DNA from: Petunia secreta
Taxonomy: Eukaryota; Streptophyta; Magnoliopsida; Solanales; Solanaceae
Direction of reading: 5' to 3'
NCBI GenBank assembly: GCA_029990175.1
Contig: JARKIP010000053.1
Span: 16,944,001-17,008,000, forward strand
Length of the DNA: 64,000 nt
Numbering within the stretch: position 1 is the stretch's first letter; each line of letters opens with the position of its first letter. The translations under genes and the position numbers were made by a program. Shown here one piece after another: positions 56,666 through 64,000 of the stretch. Below the pieces are notes generated by a model, which saw only the letters and a list, made by a program, of their open reading frames with translations, had not been told where the DNA came from and did not search any database.

Positions 56666-57841
56666 GGTACCTGCACAAATCAAAGACCAAATAAAATGTT
56701 AAGGTTAGAAATCACCTCACACACTCATCCACCTTTGTTGGGTGGCACTCGAGTCCACTCAATTTATGGGTTCGGTTTTTGGTCACTCAAGAACTTGTAG
56801 CCAATGGCTTCCTTGGTTTATCAACTTCTCTCAGTTCCTTCGAATTTGACAAGTTACACTGTCTCCTTCAGGAAGAGTGAATTGATATGACTCGATGGAA
56901 CGGTCACTATTTGCTCTGCGCTCGGGAAGTCAAAAATTTTTTCTACGAAATTTGGACTTCGGTCACCCCACGCACGAGTTCCTATAAGCTCAAATGAGTT
57001 AGTACGGCCTCGAGTAGGAAGAATTACTCCAGAGATCCACTAACTAGAATTTTCGAACACAAGAAAAGTGAAACCTAGGAGAATCTACCCTTCGATTCCT
57101 CTTCGGAATCCTTTCGAACACACCAACTCTTGTTCGTACAAAAGTGGTCCCTCCTTAGTACGGATATGGTTTTACCTTATCCAATTTCCTTTTCTAGCCG
57201 ACAAACTTTTCACTTGGGGTTTTGATCTTTACACTTTACCCCTTTCTTCCTCAATGGAACAGTGAAACTTTACTCCGGCGTACGGACAATTTAACTTCAT
57301 TCACTAACCAAGAATTTGAACACTGATTCTGGGTTATTTTTTGCTCCGGTGATTTTAACATCGGAGGAGAACTTCAAATGTCCAGTCAATCTAAGAACAA
57401 GCTTTACTTCGTCCGTACACTGTTACAATATAAGCTCTAACAGTGGAACTTTGATTTTCAGCTCAAAAACACAACCCAAATCAAAAGAAAACCACCAGTG
57501 TTCGATATCAACCACCAAACACAACTGGGGTTTGCAACAGCCACCACCACGTTAAACAGTCCAAAACACGTCGAGAAACCCTAGTCGCCGATGGTGTACG
57601 ACGGGTACTCAAAACAATCCTCGGACAGTGGTGAACACAAATCAATGATTGTTTAATTCAAACAACCAACAATCAAACCAATTTTTTTTTTTTTTTTTGA
57701 ATTTTTCTATTCTATTTTTTTTTTTTTTTTTTTGGTGTAAAACAACACTACAACAACAATAAGGAAGAAAGCTGAAACTGAAAGACACAAGCACGAGATA
57801 AATGAACAGGATTTAAGGTTGTAGAAACAAGCTCAAACCTT
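56666..57841 (-). other. Leader of the minus-strand gypsy
   Basis: Between primer site and gag. No coding frame with family resemblance was found. Two long runs of T (about 57680-57700 and 57714-57735 on the plus strand) are present. Confidence 0.5.
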
Positions 57842-57853
57842 GCTCTGATACCA
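57842..57853 (-). other. Primer-binding site, initiator tRNA-Met type
   Basis: TGGTATCAGAGC on the minus strand, three bases inside the LTR end (…TTGCACCA, TCT). Confidence 0.9.
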
Positions 57854-57856
57854 AGA

Positions 57857-58674
57857 TGGTGCAAGCTAAACCGATGGTTAAGGTAGGCACAAAGGAAATG
57901 CAGAAAAAACAATGAATTAAAGATAGAAGCAAGACAAATCTTGCTTCGATTCAAAAGAACATTGAGGAACTAGTCTCAAGCTCGATCGAATCAGAGGTCA
58001 AGAATCACCTTTACTAAGCAACAATCCGCAAGAAGAACAAGCTTCTTGCAAATTGAATGACCAAGAAGAAAATATTCAAATGACTCACACAGAATGACAC
58101 AAGTTCTTTAAAATTCCACAACGGGGTTCGGCTCCGGAGACTCACAATAGCTACAGCTATGTTTGATCATTCAACAACAACTAGTTACCATGAAATGGAA
58201 TAAGTTTTATATAGAAAATACTAAGGTTAAACTAGTAAAATGGTCACAGGTGACCAATAAGATCAAGCCGCACAGGGCTGAAATAATGAGTGTTCGGCAG
58301 TCCTGACTTCAGTGCTCGGTTTCTTGCTCGAACACATTTAGTGAGTGTTCGGCAGCCTTGACTTCGATGCTCGGTTGCTTGCTCGAACACATTTATCATC
58401 GGCTCACACTTGACAAGTTGTGTTCGGCTTTGTGATGCTCAGCGCCAAGGGTTGGTGTTTTGTCACTTTGTCCTTGGGCTCAATTCTGAGGATATAGCCT
58501 TCGGTTCTAGCACTTTGCTACTCTTCCTCCAAACATATGCTTCCTCCCGACCAAGCCAACTGAATGTGCATATCATGTAGCAATTTGGCTTGGCTTCGTG
58601 TCATTGGCCTCGGTAGATCATTCATTGACTTAGGTGGATTTTCGAGCACTTGATCAGCACTTCGGACGGCATCA
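57857..58674 (-). repeat. 5' LTR of the minus-strand gypsy
   Basis: 818 bp, matching 44112-44933 with scattered differences. It is followed on the plus strand by CATTG, the right target copy, and the outer copia RT. Confidence 0.9.
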
Positions 58675-59205
58675 CATTGCCCTCATGGAAGTCAGGAATT
58701 GGCTGCAAGTGGGTGTTTAAGGTTAAATACATAGGTTCTGGTGAGGTTGAGAGGTATAAAGCTAGGCTGGTGGCCAAGGGCTATAGTCAGAAAAAAGGGG
58801 CTGGATTATAAAGAGACTTTTTCTCATTTTGCTAAGATGGGCATAGTTAGATCTCTCTTTGCAGTGGCTGCTTCTAAACACTGGCCTATCTATTAGATGG
58901 ATGTGTACAATCCCTCTCTTTAGGGTGACTTGTGGGAATAAGTGTACATGGATATTCCTCAAGGTTTTGTAGACAGGGGAGAATATGAAGAGAAAGTTAG
59001 TCTGCAAATTGCACAAATCCATGTATAGGATTAAGCAAGCTACTAGGCAATGGAACCTAAATCTCACTGAAGCTTTGAGGCAGCTGGGGTTCAGGCGGAG
59101 CTATTTTGACTATTCTCTATTCACCAGAAAATCAGGATTTGATGTAACTGCGGTACTCATCTATGTAGATGATATGCTAGTCACATGAAGTAATGTTGAT
59201 TTGAT
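58675..59205 (+). pseudogene. Outer copia RT, main part
   Basis: It resumes (LP)SWKSGIGCKWVFKVKY, YKARLVAKGYSQKKG and, after a shift, LDYKETFSHFAKMGIVRS, then MDVYNP, a stop, and VYMDIPQGFVDRGE. LVCKLHKSMYRIKQATRQWN and LIYVDDMLVT (YVDD box) follow. Several stops. Confidence 0.85.
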
Positions 59206-60096
59206 TGAAGACTAGAAATGGCTTGCAACTAAAATTCAAAATTAAAGACCTAGGAGAATAGAAATTCTTTTTAGGCATTGAATATGCTATATCCAAGGAG
59301 GTTATCTTAATCTGTCAGAGGAAATATGCCCTAGAGCTTATATCTGAAATGGGAGTAAGTGGTGCCAAGCCAGTTAATTCTCCTCTAGATACTAATCAGT
59401 CACTCACTTCAGCAGAGTATAATGAGTTTACAAGGAAAATAAATATGAAAATCGGAACTTCAGTCACTGACAGATTATTAGAAGATCCACAGAGTTATCG
59501 AAGACTTGTTGGAAGGTTGTTGTACCTTACTATGACTATGGTGGATATAGCATTTGTAGTGTAAGTTTTGAGCCAGTTTCTATATGCTCCAAAACAATCT
59601 CATATGGATGCAGCTTTAAGGGTAGTGAAATATATCAAAACAGCAGCTGGACTTGGATTATTAATGTCTGCCAAGGCCACAAGTAAACTGACTGGTTTCT
59701 GTGACTCTGATTGGGGTGCATTCCTGCAAACTAAAAGATCTGTGACCGATTATCTAGTCATGTTTGGAGATGCTATAGTGTCATGGAAATCAAAGAAGCA
59801 AGAAACAGTTGCCAAAATTTCAACAGAAGTTGAATACAGAAGCATGGCCTCAGTAGCTGCTGAAATAATCTGCAATACAGATTGCAGCTAACCCAATCTT
59901 CCATGAAAGAACAAAACATGTAGATATTGAATGTCAATTTGTAAGAGAAAGGATTATACAAGGATTAATTGAGACACATCACAAGAGCATAACTGAGCTG
60001 CAAGCAGAACTCTTGTCAAAAGGTCTCGGAAGATATCAACATAAATATCTAGTGTCCAAGCTGAAGTTGAAGAACATCTTTCAACCTTCAGCTTGA
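59206..60096 (+). pseudogene. Outer copia RT C-terminus and RNase H
   Basis: YRRLVGRLLYLTMTMVDIAF and SQFLYAPKQSHMDAALRVVKY lead into LTGFCDSDWGAFLQTKRSVT (RNase H Asp) and SWKSKKQETVAKISTEVEYR. A stretch before IAANPIFHERTKHVDIECQF is missing (deletion after AAEI). It ends FQPSA-stop at 60096, next to the polypurine tract. Confidence 0.85.
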
Positions 60097-60103
60097 GGGG
60101 GAG
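60092..60103 (+). other. Polypurine tract of the outer copia element
   Basis: CTTGAGGGGGAG directly before TGTTGAG of the 3' LTR. Confidence 0.85.
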
Positions 60104-60342
60104 TGTTGAGTTAAGAGTTTGGGGTTAAAGTGTAAATAACAGTAGTTAGTGAGTCTAAGTTAACTAAGTTTAAGCTTGTGATTAATTAGTTAGTTGTTAG
60201 TTATTAGTATAAATAGTAGGTAGTTAGCTTGTAAAGGAAGCTAAGCTCATTTACTATTTTCATCATAGTGGAAGCTAAAATTCTTCCCCAATTTATCTCT
60301 ATCGTCCCATTGTTTCTCCTCCATTGTTGTTTGAATTCAACA
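60104..60342 (+). repeat. 3' LTR of the outer copia element
   Basis: 239 bp, TGTTGAGTTAAGAG to TTGAATTCAACA, followed by CTTCC. A TATAAATAG box is seen near 60209. Confidence 0.85.
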
Positions 60343-60590
60343 CTTCCTATTAAATAAATGCTCTAAATTTACAACTGCCCACTTCTGCTTAAGTAATCAT
60401 AAATTTCATTAACCAATTTTCAATTAACTATGAAGATAAATAAGACTATACATATAGTTCATGACAAAGATCAATAATTATAATTCACTCGTTTGACAAC
60501 CTAAGCAATAGCTTTATTTTAGGTTGAAATACTTCTATGTATTTAACTCTAACTAATATTCAATGAATATATGCAGGTTAAGCAATATCT
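60343..60590. other. AT-rich spacer
   Basis: Nothing is recognised. Confidence 0.5.
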
Positions 60591-61615
60591 TTATTTTTGT
60601 TGTTGCGTGCGATTGATGCAGCTGTAGATTCTAAAAATATGCAGGTTGTAACGAAAGTGAATTTGAACCAGCTTGGGGGCCAAGGCAGTGTATGATCTAT
60701 TACTGCTCAACTTGAGCAGTCTGCTGCAGCGACTAAAGATTGGGTTTTAGCCTCATTTTCTCCTGATGTTAAAGGACAAAAAGCTGGTGCTTCCTCTCCT
60801 AATCAAGCTGATGCAGGAGCTTCTATTCCAATGCAGCCTGGGAAAGTAGTAGAAAAAGCTGAGAAAGTTTTTAGTGTTGAAGAAGAGCATGATGCGACGA
60901 TGAAAGCTGGTGTGCCTGAACCTGGTGTTTGCGCTAAACTTAAGCAACACCTAGATGCAACTACTTCTCCTAATCTGTGTGATATTACTATATCTGGGAA
61001 ATCTGTTCGTTTGGAGGAGGAAAAGGATGTTGTGGCTTATCCTAACTCAGGGCGAGACGAGAAAAAATATGGAAGTAAGTGTCTGGAGGCAGCTTCTCCT
61101 CCTAATACTTTAAAAGCTGGGAAAAACGATGTTGCCTCTCCAATTACAGATGGGAAATCTGTTACTAAGCGTAAAATTCTCCTGTTATAGGAGGAAAAAT
61201 AATTAACATTCAGAATGGTCCTAATCCTAGTTGTGATAGAATTTTAAACAATGTGCAACTTACCGATGATGAGAAGAATTTCCATGTTGCATCTAGTCCA
61301 AGTCAGCATAGACTAGTATTTAAGAAGTCTCCTGGTATACATGAGAAAGAATGTTCACATTGCACTTTTGAATACTGAAGAACAGGCTGCCTCTGATGCA
61401 GCAGCACTTGCAAAAATAATTGAAGCACGAAGACTTGTTTGTTAAGAGTATAGGGAGGTGCAATATGTACCTTTCAAAGAAGATAGTTTGGATCTAAGAG
61501 ATGGAACATAATTGGATTTTGCTTCAGATAATATTGGGAGAGAGCTTATTCTAAAGGCACAACTTGAATTACTATGCAAGGAAGCCTCTCGCAGTATTGG
61601 TAAGAATTCATAGAC
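60591..61615 (+). pseudogene. Unclassified decayed coding relic, part 1
   Basis: A long stretch with coding-like composition in shifting plus-strand frames. It includes TKDWVLASFSPDVKGQKAG and an open frame 60831-61190 rich in Lys, Glu and Ala, with spaced repeats of (A)SPPNTLKAGKND and ASPITDGKSVTKRK. Then come EEQAASDAAALAKIIEARRL and LELLCKEASRSIGKNS. I recognise no domain. The style resembles the first ORF of a plant LINE or a host-gene fragment, but neither is shown. Confidence 0.4.
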
Positions 61616-61739
61616 GATTTTTATCATAGTCTTTACTTTTATATTTACTGTTATTATCTATTAATTTTGGATATGCTTTAGTTTTAGCACGATATTATTG
61701 TCTGGATTTTCAAAACTGTTTTCAAAAAAAACAAAATTT

Positions 61740-61872
61740 TCCTTGCCGGAGATCGATCAAAAACAGCCTCTCCACCTTGGTGGGGATAAGGTTTGCGTAC
61801 TTCTCACCCTCCCCAGACCCCACTTGTGGGATATACTGGGTATTTTATTATTGTTGTTGTTGTTATTGTAGA
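61740..61872 (+). mobile_element. TS-type SINE, 3' portion
   Basis: GGAGATCGATCAAAAACAGC, CTCTCCACCTTGGTGGGG, AAGGTTTGCGTAC, CCCTCCCCAGACCCCACTTG and GGGATATACTGGGTAT, followed by TTGTTGTTGTTG near 61850. This is the 3' part of the TS SINE family of Solanaceae, whose tail is a TTG repeat. The tRNA-derived 5' part is not seen. It lies between two halves of the unclassified relic. Confidence 0.8.
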
Positions 61873-61889
61873 TGCTCTCATATTTGTGC

Positions 61890-62243
61890 CTATGTCATTA
61901 ATGCAGATTGTTCCTTATTCAAAGAAGCTACTCTTTGATGAAGAGCTGATTGATCAAATTGCATGATACCAAGAGTATTCTTGAGCAACAAAGCTCTTCA
62001 CCTAATTATCTTCGCTTGACTTTTGAAGGCAATGCATGTATTCCAGATGACTTCTCAGAAGACGAGCAAAATTTGTGTTATGTGGAAGAGGATGAAGAAT
62101 CTACGGCTCATAATTTTCTTCAAGTAGCTCGTAAAGGTGATTTGTCACCAAGGAAGATTAAGGAAAAATCTTTAAAGCGAGTGAAGAGGCAGAGATTTCC
62201 GTTTGAGCCTACTAGAGTACAACATGCACGGAGCACAAAATGA
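61890..62243 (+). pseudogene. Unclassified decayed coding relic, part 2
   Basis: From 61950 a 97-residue frame (MIKLHDTKSILEQQ) has an acidic part (DDFSEDEQNLCYVEEDEE) and a basic end (DLSPRKIKEKSLKRVKRQRF, ending at 62243). QVARKGDLSPR resembles a phrase I associate with plant LINE first ORFs, but this is weak. A T-rich run then GCAG at about 61905 could be a 3' splice site. Confidence 0.4.
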
Positions 62244-63550
62244 AAAGGTTAAGCATGATGGAAAGCATATATGATCAAGATAAAGGAACCATTAGTTTTA
62301 CTTCACCAAGTTAGAGTTTTAGGGCCTTTTTACATATTGCATTTCAACACTTGTAAAAGGAAGTGTAGATTGCATAATTTTACTTTCTTTCTAACTCTTA
62401 TATTTTTTTAAATATCTTAGTATTATCATATGTAATATCATCACCTAGCGTATTATAAACTTTGTGATGATCATATAGTATTTGATGCTTGCCAGTTCTT
62501 ATTTTTTGCGTTCGTGCTAGATGCGAGGCCACTCCCCTTGATAGGATGATGTAAGGTATAGTTTGGCCCTCCTTACCTTGTATTGTCCTCATTGATTTTT
62601 TTATTATTTATTAAATTGGCTACTAGGTGAAATGCTGAGCTGACACTTCACTTAGAAGAAATCATGAATATATCCCTAGATATACAAAAATAAAGTGAAA
62701 CAATAAATTGGGAGATTTATTAATCAATAGAAATTAATACATAAACACATAGATAGGAAGAACCATCAAGTTTCATTAATAAATGCAATAACAATAATAA
62801 CAGAAGCATTCAGAGCAGTTCAATGAACACTAGATGGGTAGTTTAGCTGCTCACACTCACACTCAAATATATGTGTTTAACTATGAAAATCTAAATTAAC
62901 AAGAAAATGAGTAGAGAGGTTAAATAAACTCTTGAATTTGTAGCTTCCGCTTTTTTGCTTCTCTTTGGTGCTTTCTAGGCTAAAAGCTACATCCTTAATG
63001 CGTTTATGACAGATTTATAGGATATGGAATTGAATCAGATGAAATCACTCTTGTAAAGTCCGTCATAGCTTTGGAATAGCCTAGGAGCCGTGCTACACAT
63101 CGCCTAGCGCGTTGTGTGGCCTCATTTTTTTTCCTAATTTTGTGAAATTCAGAAGCTTCCGTATTTTTTTGAGATCAGTGTGCCTTTGCCATTTTTACAC
63201 TGGGCACAGCGTGTAGCACGTACTGCAGCATGTTGTGCCTTCCTTATTCTGGCAATTCTTATTGCTTTATTTCTGGCCTTCATTTACACGACCCTCGATT
63301 TTCTTCTCAGACTTCCAAACCCTTGGTTTTCACCATTTATGCTCCAAAAAAGCCTATTATTCCCACGAAGAAAAGTACACAAGATAAGGGTAATTCGGCT
63401 AAGAGTAATATAAAATAAAGCATAAAGAGTATAAACACGAGGCAAAATAATCAAAAATATTACTACTTCTAGCCTCGTACCAACACTCCACTACCAAAGG
63501 CGGTTCAATTCTCCCTACAATTTTGTAACAAACAATTTATGGTTTATAGT
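62244..63550. other. Spacer; no gene supported
   Basis: AT-rich DNA without a recognised feature. Two overlapping short frames (63180-63418) include a hydrophobic run but no family resemblance, no plant start context and no neighbouring signal, so they are not called. Confidence 0.5.
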
Positions 63551-63559
63551 TAAAATATT

Positions 63560-63800
63560 CAGCGTCAAACACAATTCCCCAAGAGTCGTTGAACTAGACA
63601 AATCTCGGCTGGTTGCCAAGGGCTTCCATCAACTAAAACATCAAGATTATTTTGGTACCTTTTGTCATGTTGTGAAACCTGCGATCATCCGCATCATTCG
63701 ATCAGTTGTAGCATCTCTAGATTTGCCTTATGTTTACTGGACGTGAAAAATGCCTACTTGCACGAGAATCTCCAAGAACGTTTTAAGGTCATACATGTTA
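63560..63800 (+). pseudogene. Ty1/copia RT fragment
   Basis: The plus strand reads SRLVAKGFHQLKHQDYFGTF, VVKPAIIRIIRSVVASLD and, one frame over, LDVKNAYLHENLQER. These are the consecutive 'KARLVAKGF-Q', 'F-PVVK--TIR' and 'LDV-NAFLHG-L-E' motifs of copia RT. No LTR is attached in the window. Confidence 0.75.
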
Positions 63801-63853
63801 TGCCCAAAGCAACGAAATTACTAGTAGGGTAGGTTATTATGAGCTACCTTTGT

Positions 63854-64000
63854 TGAAACGTCGCGCACAATCAAACGCTGCCATATAAAATAAAATGGGA
63901 CGAATAATGAAAAATAATTACAAAGCATAGATATTGAGGTACTGCTTTGCTTAAGTATATGGATGAAAATTACATGCAAACGACAAGAGACGCGCAGATA
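63854..64000. repeat. Diverged duplicate of the DNA downstream of the secreted-protein gene
   Basis: This segment aligns with 27351-27496: both have ACAATCAAAC, CCATATAAAATAAAA, CAAAGCATAGA, ATTGAGGTAC and TATATGGATGA in the same order and spacing. The first 50 bp may be shared because of a MITE end, but similarity goes on well past it to the window edge. If collinear, the stop codon of a paralogue would lie about 150 bp beyond the window. Confidence 0.7.

Larger units (their letters stand above)
44112..58674 (-). mobile_element. Ty3/gypsy retrotransposon in the outer copia RT, itself split by a younger gypsy
   Basis: LTRs 44112-44933 and 57857-58674 match (plus strand TGGTGCAAGC … GGCATCA-type end; minus strand TGATGC … TTGCACCA). 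Target copies are CGTTG on the left and CATTG on the right (4 of 5). On the minus strand the order is LTR, initiator-Met primer site, gag, protease, RT, RNase H, integrase, polypurine tract, LTR. Removing the 6.9-kb insert leaves about 7.7 kb. The integrase C-terminus ends soon after FNVADL with no chromodomain seen. Clade is unresolved. Confidence 0.9.
30037..60342 (+). mobile_element. Outer Ty1/copia retrotransposon, split by two nested insertions
   Basis: LTRs at 30037-30269 and 60104-60342 match, both ending TTGAATTCAACA. The flanking target-site duplication is ATTCC on the left and CTTCC on the right (4 of 5). Internal pieces 30270-30725, 41387-44111 and 58675-60103 join into one copia polyprotein order: gag, protease, integrase, RT, RNase H. 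Removing the two inserts leaves about 5.1 kb, a normal size for a short-LTR copia element. Lineage is not resolved. Many stops; inactive. Confidence 0.9.

Noticed and set aside
30270..57853. tRNA-Met-like stretches
   Set aside because: TGGTATCAGAGC at 30270, 31635, 47601 and 57842 (minus) are primer sites next to LTRs; no tRNA fold surrounds them.
63180..63418. Short ORFs with a hydrophobic segment
   Set aside because: Two overlapping frames are equally open; no promoter, no family resemblance.

Overview
This is nuclear DNA from a flowering plant, most likely Solanaceae and plausibly Nicotiana. The reasons are a TS-type (tobacco family) SINE tail, plant Ty1/copia and Ty3/gypsy lineages, AT-rich spacer DNA and no prokaryotic gene organisation. 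Almost the whole window is retrotransposon. Only one ordinary host gene is supported, a 92-codon secreted protein on the minus strand at 27.6-27.9 kb. I saw no rRNA, tRNA or CRISPR locus. The lineage and genus names are inferences from motifs I recognise; no search was run.

Left part (1-9.5 kb): the 5' portion of a Tat/Ogre-like Ty3/gypsy element on the minus strand. It has a 2.1-kb LTR, a tRNA-Arg-type primer site and a decayed gag. It sits inside the reverse transcriptase of an older Athila-like element, also on the minus strand.

9.5-23.0 kb: two tandem copies of a dead Tekay/Del-like chromovirus on the plus strand, arranged LTR-internal-LTR-internal-LTR. Both copies share the same older lesions, and the left copy has later lost 538 bp covering RNase H. 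From 23.0 to 30.0 kb come unclassified spacer DNA, a dimeric AT-rich satellite of about 1.5 kb, a hairpin-rich minisatellite, the secreted-protein gene with its TATA box, and a small Athila-like gag relic.

30.0-60.3 kb is one insertion site with three levels of nesting. An outer Ty1/copia element of about 5 kb (LTRs 233 and 239 bp) was interrupted twice. The first insertion, in gag, is a 10.7-kb Sirevirus-like copia element that carries a partial second gag domain and a large extra ORF after pol. The second, in RT, is a minus-strand Ty3/gypsy element. That gypsy element was itself split by a 6.9-kb plus-strand gypsy element with 2.5-kb LTRs, which has lost protease, RT, RNase H and half of integrase. 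LTR ends, primer sites, polypurine tracts and target-site duplications can be read for every level. The innermost duplication is exact (ATACT) and each of the others has one mismatch, as nesting order predicts.

60.3-64.0 kb: an unclassified decayed coding relic split by the TS-type SINE, spacer, a copia RT fragment, and at the right edge a diverged copy of the DNA just downstream of the secreted-protein gene. That copy suggests a paralogue lies beyond the window.

None of the elements looks autonomous: every polyprotein carries stops or frameshifts. The Sirevirus post-pol ORF and the integrase of the minus-strand gypsy are the longest reading frames that survive.
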